Origin: Candidatus Amesbacteria bacterium
Lineage (GTDB): Bacteria > Patescibacteriota > Microgenomatia > CAZETR01 > Amesbacteraceae
DNA: 9,194 nucleotides
Assembly (NCBI GenBank): GCA_030681075.1
Contig: JAUXUE010000021.1
Coordinates: 1 to 9,194, forward strand
Reading direction: 5' to 3'
Positions 1-6,367 of the stretch are shown here, one piece after another; the first letter of the stretch is position 1; every line of letters begins with the position of its first letter. The position numbers and the translations under genes are program-made. Under the pieces are notes generated by a model. It saw only the letters and a program-made list of their open reading frames with translations. It was not told where the DNA came from and made no database searches.

Positions 1-930
1 GCCGACTACATCAAAAACATGATTACTGGGGCTGCACAAATGGACGGCGCAATTTTGGTAGTATCTGCTCCCGACGGTCCTATGCCTCAGACCCGTGAAC
101 ATATCTTGCTCGCCAAGCAAGTCAATGTCCCCGCAATTGTGGTCTTCATGAACAAATGCGACATGGTCCAGGAAGCAGAACTTTTGGATCTAGTCGAAAT
201 GGAAGTCCGCGAGCTTTTGACAAAATATGGATTCCCCGGTGATCAGGTACCAGTCATCCGCGGATCAGCACTCAAAGCCACCGAAGGTGATCCAGAAGCG
301 GAAGCCAAGATTTTAGAACTTATGGACGCAGTCGATTCCTATATCCCAGATCCAATCCGTGATTTGGAAAAGCCATTTTTGATGCCTGTCGAAGACGTAT
401 TCTCAATCAAAGGACGTGGAACTGTGGTCACAGGGAGAATCGAACGCGGGAGAATCAAAGTCAACGAAGCTATCGAAATAGTCGGAATCAAAGCTACTCA
501 AAATTCAGTAGTCACTGGTGTCGAAATGTTTAGAAAACAGCTGGATGAAGGCTTGGCTGGAGATAATGTCGGAATATTGCTACGCGGTGTAGAAAAAGAG
601 CAAGTCGAACGCGGTCAGGTCTTGGCCAAACCCGGCTCAGTACTTCCCCATACCGAATTTGAAGCTGAGGTCTATGTCCTGAAAAAAGAAGAGGGTGGAC
701 GACACACTCCATTTTTCTCAGGTTACCGACCACAATTTTATATCAGAACCACCGATGTCACCGGTGAAGCCACTCTTCCAACAGGAGTCGAGATGGTCAT
801 GCCAGGAGACAACGCCAAAATGACTGTCAAGTTGATTGCCCCAGTAGCCCTCGAAGTCGGAGACCGATTCGCTGTCCGCGAAGGTGGCCGAACCATTGGT
901 GCCGGTGTGGTAACCAAGATCTTGGCATAA
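1..930 (+). CDS. tuf: Elongation factor Tu, C-terminal three quarters (5' end outside window)
   Basis: EF-Tu is the GTPase that carries aminoacyl-tRNA to the ribosomal A site. The reading frame is open from base 1 and begins just after the point where the G3 motif DCPGH would lie, so roughly the first 85 residues are missing. The remaining 309 residues show the G4 motif NKCD (fragment residues 51-54) and the G5 motif SALK (from about residue 89). Domain 2 follows with [13 protein letters not shown], and domain 3 with [16 protein letters not shown] and the terminal [12 protein letters not shown]. The fragment aligns to bacterial EF-Tu throughout, with no internal break. It ends in TAA 13 bases before rpsJ, the usual str-to-S10 order (fusA would be expected further upstream). 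The ATG at base 19 is an internal methionine and not the true start. Confidence 0.98.
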   Translation, partial: ADYIKNMITGAAQMDGAILVVSAPDGPMPQTREHILLAKQVNVPAIVVFMNKCDMVQEAELLDLVEMEVRELLTKYGFPGDQVPVIRGSALKATEGDPEAEAKILELMDAVDSYIPDPIRDLEKPFLMPVEDVFSIKGRGTVVTGRIERGRIKVNEAIEIVGIKATQNSVVTGVEMFRKQLDEGLAGDNVGILLRGVEKEQVERGQVLAKPGSVLPHTEFEAEVYVLKKEEGGRHTPFFSGYRPQFYIRTTDVTGEATLPTGVEMVMPGDNAKMTVKLIAPVALEVGDRFAVREGGRTIGAGVVTKILA

Positions 931-943
931 GCTCTTTACAAAT

Positions 944-1252
944 ATGGCAAAAGGACGATTGCGAGTAAAACTCAAATCATTTGATCACCGCGTCATTGAC
1001 GAGGCGGCGTCTAAGATTGTCCAAACTGCCCTGACAACTGGCGCTAAAGTCTCAGGTCCCACTCCACTTCCTACAGATCGAAAATTAATTGTTGTTACAA
1101 CTTCTCCTCACGTGGACAAAAATGCCCGTGAGCATTTTGAAATGCGGGTTCACAAACGGCTGATTGACATTATTGATCCGACCGACAAAACCATTGATTC
1201 CCTTTCCCACATGGATCTGCCAGCTGGTGTGGATATCGAGATCAAGATGTAG
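944..1252 (+). CDS. rpsJ: 30S ribosomal protein S10 (uS10, NusE)
   Basis: S10 is a component of the 30S head; in bacteria it also acts as NusE, binding NusB in antitermination complexes and linking NusG to the ribosome. The 102-residue product has the family signature from residue 8: [10 protein letters not shown], then [28 protein letters not shown] and a C-terminal [10 protein letters not shown]. Length is normal for bacterial S10. The ATG is preceded by CTCTTTACAAAT, with no Shine-Dalgarno sequence. It sits 13 bases after tuf, so it is probably co-transcribed with tuf. It is the only gene here that ends in TAG. Its stop is immediately followed by a TATAAT box that would serve the next genes, so rpsJ may belong to the tuf transcript while the rest of the S10 cluster has its own control point. 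Confidence 0.98.
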   Translation: MAKGRLRVKLKSFDHRVIDEAASKIVQTALTTGAKVSGPTPLPTDRKLIVVTTSPHVDKNAREHFEMRVHKRLIDIIDPTDKTIDSLSHMDLPAGVDIEIKM

Positions 1253-1258
1253 TATAAT
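1230..1258 (+). promoter_or_regulatory. Candidate sigma70-type promoter upstream of rplC
   Basis: A perfect TATAAT lies at 1253-1258, starting at the base after the rpsJ stop codon. Seventeen bases upstream, 1230-1235 reads TGGATA, which matches four of six positions of TTGACA. Transcription would begin near 1264-1266, giving a leader of about 85 bases before rplC. The upstream half lies inside rpsJ coding sequence, so only the -10 box is free of coding constraint. This is inferred from consensus matching; the box could be fortuitous in AT-rich DNA. Confidence 0.5.
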
Positions 1259-1264
1259 TTCCAC

Positions 1265-1297
1265 ATGCAAACTCATCCTGATGTAAATCGGGATTAA
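1265..1297 (+). CDS. Possible 10-codon leader peptide
   Basis: An ATG at 1265 opens a 10-codon frame, MQTHPDVNRD, that stops at TAA 1295-1297. The ATG begins seven bases after the end of the TATAAT box, where the transcript itself would start, so it could be translated as a leaderless message. The frame spans both arms of the first leader hairpin and stops just after it, as expected for a peptide whose translation controls hairpin formation. It has no run of one regulatory codon and no Shine-Dalgarno sequence. A 10-codon frame arises easily by chance. It happens to be in frame with rpsJ, so readthrough of the rpsJ TAG would also enter it. Confidence 0.25.
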   Translation: MQTHPDVNRD

Positions 1298-1350
1298 GTG
1301 CGGAAGCGGTTTTTTTGAGTCCCGCGTCTGCGGGATTTTTTTATGCCCTT
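1271..1350 (+). promoter_or_regulatory. Candidate attenuator leader of the rplC-to-rplO block
   Basis: Four segments can form mutually exclusive helices. Segment 1 (1275-1282, ATCCTGAT) pairs with segment 2 (1287-1294, ATCGGGAT) as an 8-bp stem with one G-U pair and a GTAA tetraloop. Segment 3 (1320-1325, TCCCGC) pairs with segment 4 (1330-1335, GCGGGA) as the terminator-like stem. Alternatively, 1289-1295 (CGGGATT) pairs with 1318-1324 (AGTCCCG) in 7 bp, which would break both stems and act as an antiterminator. A tandem GCGG pair (1300-1303, 1306-1309) offers further weak partners for segment 3. The location is what autoregulation of ribosomal proteins would use, but the signal (ribosome position, an r-protein such as L4, or another ligand) cannot be read from sequence. 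No known leader family was recognised. Confidence 0.5.
1318..1342 (+). terminator. Intrinsic terminator-like hairpin just before rplC
   Basis: The stem TCCCGC/GCGGGA (1320-1325 with 1330-1335, loop GTCT) is followed without a gap by seven T's at 1336-1342. An outer A-T and G-T pair can extend the stem into the T-tract. This is the standard layout of a Rho-independent terminator. It may end the tuf-rpsJ transcript, serve as the conditional terminator of the leader, or both. It lies only eight bases before the rplC ATG, so it also fills the place of a ribosome binding site. Confidence 0.65.
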
Positions 1351-1905
1351 ATGATTAGTACATTTTTTGCCTATAAAGATACTATGACAGCCCGCTATAA
1401 TGCGGACGGTAAGCGCATGGCTGCTACTTGGCTTATTGTCCCCAATACCACAGTTGTCAGACCAATCGGTACTTCAAAAACTCTCCTAAATCTTCAGAAA
1501 ACCTCCAAAATAAAAAAGCTCAAAGAAATAAAAACAGACACAATCCTAGAACCAAATTCAACTATAAAGTTGGATGAAGTCATAAAAGTAGGCGATATGG
1601 TCAGTATTTCAAATCTGACCATTGGTCGTGGCTTTGCCGGAGGAGTCAAACGCTGGGGCTTTGCCGGTGGACCTAGAACACATGGCCAGTCAGACCGCGA
1701 GAGGTCACCCGGATCGTCCGGAGGGGGTACTCGAATGGGAAGATTGTACAAAGGCCGACATGCACCGGGTAAAATGGGAAATCAGAATGTCCAAGTCCGA
1801 AATTTATTGGTTTTGGAGGTAGATGTCGAAAAAAACAAACTATTAGTAAAGGGACTTGTTCCCGGAAGTGCCAACACTTTGGCAAAATTGGAGGTAGTAA
1901 AATGA
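1351..1905 (+). CDS. rplC: 50S ribosomal protein L3 (uL3), compact form
   Basis: L3 is an early assembly protein of the 50S subunit whose extension reaches toward the peptidyl transferase centre. The start at 1351 gives a 184-residue protein beginning MISTFFAYKDTMTARYNADG, which matches the usual MIGLIGKKIGMT...DG start. Further on it has GRGFAGGVKRWGFAGG (residues 92-107), HGQSDRERSPGS, GTRMGRLYKGRHAPGKMG and a C-terminal LLVKGLVPG. It is about 20 residues shorter than typical bacterial L3: the segment normally containing DGYxAVQ after the first strand is missing, although the frame is unbroken. An in-frame TTG at 1315 would add 12 residues encoded by the terminator hairpin and is rejected. 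There is no Shine-Dalgarno sequence. The end overlaps rplD by four bases (ATGA). Confidence 0.95.
   Translation: MISTFFAYKDTMTARYNADGKRMAATWLIVPNTTVVRPIGTSKTLLNLQKTSKIKKLKEIKTDTILEPNSTIKLDEVIKVGDMVSISNLTIGRGFAGGVKRWGFAGGPRTHGQSDRERSPGSSGGGTRMGRLYKGRHAPGKMGNQNVQVRNLLVLEVDVEKNKLLVKGLVPGSANTLAKLEVVK
1890..1895 (+). promoter_or_regulatory. Shine-Dalgarno of rplD
   Basis: GGAGGT lies six bases before the rplD ATG at 1902, inside the end of rplC. It is the strongest ribosome binding site in the window and allows L4 to be initiated independently, whereas most neighbours lack such a site. Confidence 0.75.
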
Positions 1906-2528
1906 CAATCCCTGTATTTAATTTATCAGGAAAAGATCTAACCCCAATTGAATTGGACAAAAAAGTCTTTGGAGCAAAGCTCAATCCCCAATTGATAGCC
2001 CAGGCTGTCCGCGTATATTTATCCAACCAGAGAAGTTCGTCTGCCCATACCAAAACCCGTGGAGAAGTCCAGGGATCGACTCGAAAAATTTACAAACAAA
2101 AAGGTACCGGACGTGCCAGACATGGTAGTATCAGAGCTCCGATATTTGTCGGAGGTGGAATAGCTCATGGTCCTGACGGAACTCAAAATTATGATCTAAA
2201 GATGCCTTCAAAAATGGTCAAAGTTGCCCTGCTTAGCATACTGTCCCAAAAAGCTCATTCCAAATCAATCTCAGCTGTCAAGGGATCCAAAGATGCCAGC
2301 GGTAAGACAAAAGAAATAGCAACCTTGATCTCCAAAATAGCTCCTAAAGATAAAATATTATTAGTAACAGAGCCTGGCCAAAGTAAATTTAGACTGAGTG
2401 CTCGAAATATCGACCGCGTCTTGGTCGCAACTACTTCGTCACTAAATGTCTATCAAATGTCAGTATGTCCAAATATAATCTTTACAACCGAAGCGTTAGT
2501 AGCTCTAGTTACCAAATATGCAGCTTAA
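1902..2528 (+). CDS. rplD: 50S ribosomal protein L4 (uL4)
   Basis: L4 binds 23S rRNA early in assembly, and its long loop lines the peptide exit tunnel; in E. coli it also represses its own S10 operon. The 208-residue product has a globular domain interrupted by the tunnel loop at about residues 45-97, with TRGEVQGS, QKGTGRARHGSIRAP (residues 66-80) and FVGGGIAHGP. It then continues with LKMPSKMVKVALLSILS and a Rossmann-like C-terminal half ending near VYQMSVCPNIIFTTEALVAL. Length and motifs are normal. It starts at the ATGA overlap with rplC and runs 11 bases into rplW. If the leader at 1271-1350 is regulated by a ribosomal protein, L4 is the first candidate by analogy with E. coli; the sequence does not show this. 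Confidence 0.97.
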   Translation: MTIPVFNLSGKDLTPIELDKKVFGAKLNPQLIAQAVRVYLSNQRSSSAHTKTRGEVQGSTRKIYKQKGTGRARHGSIRAPIFVGGGIAHGPDGTQNYDLKMPSKMVKVALLSILSQKAHSKSISAVKGSKDASGKTKEIATLISKIAPKDKILLVTEPGQSKFRLSARNIDRVLVATTSSLNVYQMSVCPNIIFTTEALVALVTKYAA

Positions 2529-2802
2529 ACCTATTTATACCGAAAAATCCCTGAAAAATGCAAGCCTTAAGCGCTATACTTTTGCAGTACCCCTGTTGGC
2601 ACGTAAAGACGCCATCAAAAAAGATATAGCCAAAAGATTTGGACTGAAAGTATTGAAAATTTCGACTCTAGTGGTCCATGGAAAATCCAAGCGAGTAGGT
2701 AAGAAACGTACCGAAAAACATTATTCATCCTGGAAAAAGGCAATCGTAACTACAGACAAAGAAATAGCGTTATTTACAGCCCCAGCTGAAGAGAAGAAAT
2801 AA
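2518..2802 (+). CDS. rplW: 50S ribosomal protein L23 (uL23)
   Basis: L23 sits at the exit-tunnel rim and is the docking site for trigger factor and signal recognition particle. The 94-residue protein begins LKPIYTEKSLKNA, the L23 opening (usual form PxxTEKS). It continues with YTFAVPLLARKDAIKKDIAKRFGLKVLKISTLVV, then a basic loop GKSKRVGKKRTEK and the strand WKKAIVTTDKE. The start overlaps the end of rplD by 11 bases and has no Shine-Dalgarno sequence, so it is probably coupled to rplD translation. The C-terminus (APAEEKK) is acidic then basic and poorly conserved. Confidence 0.95.
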   Translation: MQLKPIYTEKSLKNASLKRYTFAVPLLARKDAIKKDIAKRFGLKVLKISTLVVHGKSKRVGKKRTEKHYSSWKKAIVTTDKEIALFTAPAEEKK

Positions 2803-2804
2803 AT

Positions 2805-3632
2805 ATGGCTCTAAAGCTTTACAAACCAATTACACCAGGACTGAGAGGATCCTCAGCACTCGATTGGTCAAATGTCTCGGCAAACATCAGACGTAAAGGC
2901 CTGACCTCTATCTTATCCAAAAAAAGTGGTAGAAATGCCTCTGGAATTGTGACTGTCCGACATCAAGGTGGACGACACAAAAGATTTCTGAGAGACATAG
3001 ACTGGAGACGGACAAAGCTTGAAATGAAAGCCACTGTAACTGCAATTGAATATGATCCAAATCGCACTGCAAATATCGCCCATCTTCAGTATGAAGACGG
3101 CACTCAAAGCTATATTCTAGCCCCAGAGGGTTTGATAGTCGGCGCCAAGGTGGTCTCATCGGAGCATGCACCTCTGACACTGGGTAACACTCTTCCCATT
3201 AGATTGATTCCGTCTGGTACTCCAATACACAATATAGAGATTTTTCCCGGAAAAGGAGCCCAGCTTGTGAGGTCGGCAGGGGCATCGGCAATTGTTTCCG
3301 GTTTCGAAGAAGCTTATGCTCTGGTAAAATTACCTTCTGGTGAAATCCGCCGAGTCAAGCTTGATTGTAAAGCGACCATTGGCAGTCTGACCAATCCGGA
3401 TTGGAAAAATGTAAATTTTGGTAAAGCCGGACGCAAGCGCCACATGGGTATCCGTCCTACTGTCCGGGGAACTGCCCAGAATCCCAGAAGTCATCCGCAC
3501 GGCGGTGGGGAGGGAAGATCTGGAGAGGGTATGATTCCCAAGACCCCTTGGGGTAAACCAGCCCGGGGAAACAGAACCCGCAATAAATTTAAATATTCAA
3601 ATAAAAATTTAGTTTCTAGGAGAAATAAATAA
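2805..3632 (+). CDS. rplB: 50S ribosomal protein L2 (uL2)
   Basis: L2 is a core 23S rRNA-binding protein needed for subunit association and peptidyl transferase assembly. At 275 residues it has the normal length. It begins [15 protein letters not shown], then [19 protein letters not shown], an OB-like and an SH3-like region ([13 protein letters not shown]), and the C-terminal [27 protein letters not shown] ending in NRTRNKFK. The conserved HPHGGGEG loop is present (first His about residue 230). However, the preceding residues are QNPRS where most bacteria have MNPVD. The start follows the rplW stop by two bases, with a purine-rich GAAGAGAAG upstream as a weak binding site. Confidence 0.98.
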   Translation: MALKLYKPITPGLRGSSALDWSNVSANIRRKGLTSILSKKSGRNASGIVTVRHQGGRHKRFLRDIDWRRTKLEMKATVTAIEYDPNRTANIAHLQYEDGTQSYILAPEGLIVGAKVVSSEHAPLTLGNTLPIRLIPSGTPIHNIEIFPGKGAQLVRSAGASAIVSGFEEAYALVKLPSGEIRRVKLDCKATIGSLTNPDWKNVNFGKAGRKRHMGIRPTVRGTAQNPRSHPHGGGEGRSGEGMIPKTPWGKPARGNRTRNKFKYSNKNLVSRRNK

Positions 3633-3633
3633 T

Positions 3634-3903
3634 ATGGCAAGAAGCTCAAAAAAAGGACCATATATCGATGCAAATCTGATGGGTAAGATTGCCAAAAAAA
3701 TGAACCCTATCAAGACTTGGGCTCGCAATTCACAAATTTCGCCGGATTTTGTCGGATTTACATTTCAGGTACATACCGGAAACAAATTTGTCGATGTATT
3801 TGTTAATGAAGCTATGGTGGGTCACAGGCTTGGAGAATTTGCTCCCAGTAGAACCTTCCGTGGACATGGAGCTATGGTAAAAAGAACCATGGATAAGACA
3901 TGA
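3634..3903 (+). CDS. rpsS: 30S ribosomal protein S19 (uS19)
   Basis: S19 is a 30S head protein that contacts S13 and the A-site finger of the 50S subunit. The 89-residue product opens [19 protein letters not shown] and carries the family signature [18 protein letters not shown] at about residues 61-78. Length is typical. An AGGAGA at 3618-3623 lies ten bases upstream of the ATG, one of the few recognisable Shine-Dalgarno sequences here. One base separates it from rplB, and its TGA stop overlaps the rplV ATG (ATGA). Confidence 0.97.
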   Translation: MARSSKKGPYIDANLMGKIAKKMNPIKTWARNSQISPDFVGFTFQVHTGNKFVDVFVNEAMVGHRLGEFAPSRTFRGHGAMVKRTMDKT

Positions 3904-4256
3904 AGATTTCTGCAAAAGCGAGCCATATCCCTGTATCACCGCGTAAGTTGCGTCTTATTACCGATGCAGTCAAGAATTTATCAATTGATATGGCAATAGC
4001 TCAATTAAAATTGTTGCCCAAAGCAGCGGGATCAATAATCCTAAAAGTAATCCAGCAAGCGGTAGCCAACGCCAAAAACAATTTTAAGCTATCTCCTGCT
4101 GATTTGAAAATAGAATCACTGGTTATTGGCGAAGGACCAAGATCCAAAAGGTCCGACCGCCATGCGCACGGTTCACGTTTTGGTGGTGGTGTCCGGCACA
4201 AAAGAACAGCTCATGTTATTTTACAATTAAGCACTAAAAATGGGACAAAAAGTTAA
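3900..4256 (+). CDS. rplV: 50S ribosomal protein L22 (uL22) with unusual tunnel hairpin
   Basis: L22 binds all domains of 23S rRNA, and its long beta-hairpin lines the exit-tunnel constriction. The 118-residue protein has the expected core: [19 protein letters not shown] at residues 5-23, the helix [13 protein letters not shown] and strand [12 protein letters not shown], followed by the basic hairpin and a final RTAHVILQL strand. The hairpin tip (residues about 85-100) contains [10 protein letters not shown] then GGG and VRH, where most bacteria have a shorter tip such as IMPRAKGRADRI. The frame is continuous across it and homology resumes at KRTAHV, so this is not a frameshift. It overlaps rpsS by four bases and rpsC by 17. 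Confidence 0.95.
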   Translation: MKISAKASHIPVSPRKLRLITDAVKNLSIDMAIAQLKLLPKAAGSIILKVIQQAVANAKNNFKLSPADLKIESLVIGEGPRSKRSDRHAHGSRFGGGVRHKRTAHVILQLSTKNGTKS

Positions 4257-4881
4257 TCCTATCGGGTTTAGAATTCCACTTTCACCAAGTACATCTTGGA
4301 TATCACGCTGGTTTTCGACAAGCAAAGTCCGGTATAGCCAATACTTAGCAGAAGACCTAAAGCTTCGCAAGGCCTTAATGACCAAGCTTAGGATTGCAGG
4401 TGTTACCAAAGTCGAGATAGAAAGATCTCTTAAAAGTCTAAAAATTATTATCCATGTCTCAAGGCCGGGCGTTGTGATAGGTCGCGGGGGAGCGGGTATT
4501 GAGGACCTAAAAAAATACATCACGACATTAATCAAAGCCACCAAGGTAGATCTCCAAATCGAGGAAGTAAAAAATCCTGAAATTAATGCCTATTTGGTAG
4601 CAATCAGAATTGCAGAGCAATTGGAGAAAAGACTGCCAGCCAGAAGAGTGGCAACAAAGACTATAGAAAAAGTCATGGCTTCTGGTGCTAAGGGTGTAAA
4701 GATCTTGCTGTCCGGTCGTGTCAATGGAGCTGAAATTAGCAGGCGTGAGTCATACAAATCACCATCCGGTTCGGTTCCTCTTCAGACACTGCGTGCCAAT
4801 GTCGATTATGCCAGCCTTCCAGCTTTGACCAGATCTGGTTATGTCGGAGTCAAAGTCTGGATTTATTTGGGAGGAAAATAA
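4240..4881 (+). CDS. rpsC: 30S ribosomal protein S3 (uS3)
   Basis: S3 forms part of the mRNA entry channel and, with S4 and S5, the ribosomal helicase. The 213-residue product starts [12 protein letters not shown] and has a type II KH domain with the GRGG loop at residues 81-84 ([13 protein letters not shown]). The C-terminal domain has [31 protein letters not shown] and [11 protein letters not shown]. In the entry-channel helix the paired Arg-Arg is present (residues 135-136). The following residues are VATK, where E. coli has AMKR, so the basic residue is shifted by one position. The start lies inside the end of rplV (17-base overlap), with no Shine-Dalgarno sequence. Confidence 0.97.
   Translation: MGQKVNPIGFRIPLSPSTSWISRWFSTSKVRYSQYLAEDLKLRKALMTKLRIAGVTKVEIERSLKSLKIIIHVSRPGVVIGRGGAGIEDLKKYITTLIKATKVDLQIEEVKNPEINAYLVAIRIAEQLEKRLPARRVATKTIEKVMASGAKGVKILLSGRVNGAEISRRESYKSPSGSVPLQTLRANVDYASLPALTRSGYVGVKVWIYLGGK
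4869..4874 (+). promoter_or_regulatory. Shine-Dalgarno of rplP
   Basis: GGGAGG lies eight bases before the ATG at 4883. It decides the L16 start: an in-frame ATG at 4841 would lie deep inside rpsC and add 14 residues that do not belong to the family. Confidence 0.75.
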
Positions 4882-4882
4882 T

Positions 4883-5296
4883 ATGTTACAGCCAAAAAAA
4901 TCAAAATTTCGAAAACAATTTAGAGGTAAAATGCGAGGGAACGCTACTCGTGGATTTACTTTGGCTTTTGGTGAATTTGGTTTGAAAGCTATGGGCAGGG
5001 GATGGCTTACTGCCCGCCAGATTGAGGCTGCTCGTAAAGCTATATCGCGTTATGCCCAAAGAGGTGGTAAAGTCTGGATTAGGATATTTCCCGATAAGCC
5101 TATTACCAAAAAAGCTCTCGGTGTCCGCATGGGATCAGGTAAGGGTGATATTACTGATTATGTAGCCGTAATTACTCCGGGCCGAATAATTTTTGAAATT
5201 GCTGGAGTAACGGCAGAAATCGCCAAGACTGCAATAGCTAGGGCTTCTGCAAAATTGCCATTTGATGTTAAATTTGTAAGCCGTGAGCAAATATGA
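4883..5296 (+). CDS. rplP: 50S ribosomal protein L16 (uL16)
   Basis: L16 is a late-assembly protein near the A site and the central protuberance. The 137-residue product begins [19 protein letters not shown], the canonical L16 start (MLxPKRxKyRK). It continues with [52 protein letters not shown], and a C-terminal [11 protein letters not shown]. The VRMGSGKG loop that reaches toward the peptidyl transferase centre is intact. Length is normal. One base separates it from rpsC, and its TGA overlaps the rpmC start (ATGA). Confidence 0.97.
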   Translation: MLQPKKSKFRKQFRGKMRGNATRGFTLAFGEFGLKAMGRGWLTARQIEAARKAISRYAQRGGKVWIRIFPDKPITKKALGVRMGSGKGDITDYVAVITPGRIIFEIAGVTAEIAKTAIARASAKLPFDVKFVSREQI

Positions 5297-5496
5297 AAAC
5301 CTTAGATTTTAAAAAACAATTAATTGGTCTGTCCGTCCCCGAGCTTTCGATCAAAGCGAAAGCTGTCTATTCGCAAATAGTCCAAAATAGGTTAGAATTG
5401 GCCGCTGGCAAGCTAGTCAATAAACGGGCTGTGTTTAACCTTAGAAAGCAATTGGCTGTTATTAAAACAAAAATATATGAAAATTCACACCGGTAA
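5293..5496 (+). CDS. rpmC: 50S ribosomal protein L29 (uL29)
   Basis: L29 is a small two-helix protein on the 50S surface near the tunnel exit, next to L23. The 67 residues show the family pattern: LxxLSVPEL in helix 1, then [28 protein letters not shown] (compare the usual LRFQxATGQLENtxrIrxvRrxIARikT). The start overlaps the rplP stop as ATGA, and the 3' end overlaps rpsQ by 20 bases, the longest overlap in the window. Confidence 0.93.
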   Translation: MKTLDFKKQLIGLSVPELSIKAKAVYSQIVQNRLELAAGKLVNKRAVFNLRKQLAVIKTKIYENSHR

Positions 5497-5695
5497 AATC
5501 GTCTCAGACAAAATGAAGCAAACTGTGGTCATAGAAGTAGATCGCTTGGTTGCCCATCCAAAATATCTAAAGCAAATGCATCGTACCACTCGGTATCATG
5601 CTGATAATCAAGTTTCTGCAAAAGTAGGCGATGTGGTCAAATTTGTAGCCTGTAAACCAATTAGTAAAACAAAATTTTATAAAATTATAAAATAA
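5477..5695 (+). CDS. rpsQ: 30S ribosomal protein S17 (uS17), short
   Basis: S17 is an OB-fold protein that binds 16S rRNA early in 30S assembly. The 72-residue product begins [24 protein letters not shown], then HPKYLKQMHRTTRYHADN, then VGDVVKFVACKPISKTKFYKII, all family hallmarks. It is slightly shorter than the usual 80-85 residues at both ends. The start lies within rpmC with no Shine-Dalgarno sequence. The last codons and the junction with rplN are very AT-rich (5671-5696). Confidence 0.96.
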   Translation: MKIHTGKIVSDKMKQTVVIEVDRLVAHPKYLKQMHRTTRYHADNQVSAKVGDVVKFVACKPISKTKFYKIIK

Positions 5696-5696
5696 T

Positions 5697-6068
5697 ATGG
5701 TCCAATTACGTACAATATTAGTCCCGGCAGACAATAGTGGTGCCAAAAAGCTCCGCTTGATTCATGTCATGGGTGCTTGGAAGAAAACTTATGGCTATCC
5801 TGGAGATATTGTAACAGCAGTCGTAGATCAAGCTCACGATGGGGGCATCGTCAAAGATTCTGAAGTGGTCAAGGCTGTAATTGTCAGAACCCGCCGGGCA
5901 GTTCATAGACCCGACGGAAGCTATATTAGATTTGAAGATAATGCTGCAGTTATTATTGATCCCAAGACCCATGAACCCAGGGGGAGTCGGATCTTTGGTC
6001 CTATTGCCCGCGAAGTCAAAGACAAGGGATTTGCCAAAATAGCGTCGCTTGCGACAGAAGTCCTATGA
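5697..6068 (+). CDS. rplN: 50S ribosomal protein L14 (uL14)
   Basis: L14 sits at the subunit interface, contacts 16S rRNA helix 14, and is the docking site for the silencing factor RsfS. The 123 residues show the invariant pattern MVQLRTILVPADNSGAKKLRLIHV, then GDIVTAVV, VVKAVIVRTRR, GSYIRFEDNAAVII and EPRGSRIFGPIAREV. Length is exactly the bacterial norm. This would be the first gene of the spc operon in E. coli; here a single base separates it from rpsQ and no convincing promoter is seen. It ends in an ATGA overlap with rplX. Confidence 0.98.
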   Translation: MVQLRTILVPADNSGAKKLRLIHVMGAWKKTYGYPGDIVTAVVDQAHDGGIVKDSEVVKAVIVRTRRAVHRPDGSYIRFEDNAAVIIDPKTHEPRGSRIFGPIAREVKDKGFAKIASLATEVL

Positions 6069-6367
6069 AAATAAAACTCAAAGATACAATCATTGTAAAT
6101 GTCGGAAAAGATCATGGCCGTCAAGGTGTGGTAGCAAAAATACTGCCTCAGGATAATACTGTCATCATCGAAGGACTCAATCAATATAAGAAACATGTCA
6201 AACCAAGCCAAGGGAGAAAGGGGGAAATTGTCACAATTTCCCGCCCACTAGATGTATCCAAAGTCGCGCTTGTCTGTCCAAAATGTAAGCAACCCACCCG
6301 AGTCGGCTATCGGTTTGTCGAAGGCAAAAAGTTAAGAGTTTGTCGCAAATGCAATACAGATATATGA
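6065..6367 (+). CDS. rplX: 50S ribosomal protein L24 (uL24), zinc-ribbon form
   Basis: L24 is one of the two assembly-initiating proteins of the 50S subunit. The 100-residue product has the N-terminal KOW motif (TIIVNVGKDHGRQGVVAKIL) followed by VIIEGLNQYKKHVKPS. The C-terminal ribbon carries Cys71, Cys74, Cys93 and Cys96 in CPKC...CRKC pairs, so a bound zinc is likely; the E. coli protein lacks this pattern but many other bacteria have it. It is coupled to both neighbours by 4-base ATGA overlaps. Confidence 0.96.
   Translation: MKIKLKDTIIVNVGKDHGRQGVVAKILPQDNTVIIEGLNQYKKHVKPSQGRKGEIVTISRPLDVSKVALVCPKCKQPTRVGYRFVEGKKLRVCRKCNTDI

Noticed and set aside
1250..1297. Readthrough of the rpsJ TAG into the in-frame mini-ORF, giving an extended S10
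   Set aside because: S10 is already full length at 102 residues, and the extension has no family resemblance.
1271..1320. ACTCA (1271-1275) pairing with TGAGT (1316-1320) as a closing helix of the leader
   Set aside because: Only five pairs across a 40-base interval, and it competes with the first bases of the other stems; noted, but not counted as support for the switch.
1315..1350. Upstream in-frame TTG start for rplC
   Set aside because: It would encode 12 extra residues through the terminator hairpin and T-tract, whereas the ATG at 1351 matches the normal L3 N-terminus (M-I...).
1343..1354. Three-codon ORF (ATG CCC TTA TGA) whose stop overlaps the rplC start
   Set aside because: Too short to distinguish from chance; no binding site and no reason to prefer it over direct initiation at 1351.
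1396..1401. TATAAT inside rplC as a promoter
   Set aside because: There is no -35 match at suitable spacing, and the bases encode conserved-position residues of L3.
2474..2479. TATAAT near the end of rplD as an internal promoter
   Set aside because: The hexamer 17 bases upstream matches TTGACA at only about two positions.
4227..4544. Antisense open frame opposite rplV/rpsC (and similar antisense frames opposite other genes)
   Set aside because: Shadow frame of strongly conserved ribosomal genes, without recognisable domains or a start context of its own.
5671..5696. AT-rich junction rpsQ-rplN as a separate spc-operon promoter
   Set aside because: TATAAA-like boxes occur, but no -35 element is found and the stretch encodes the Lys/Ile/Phe-rich S17 C-terminus.
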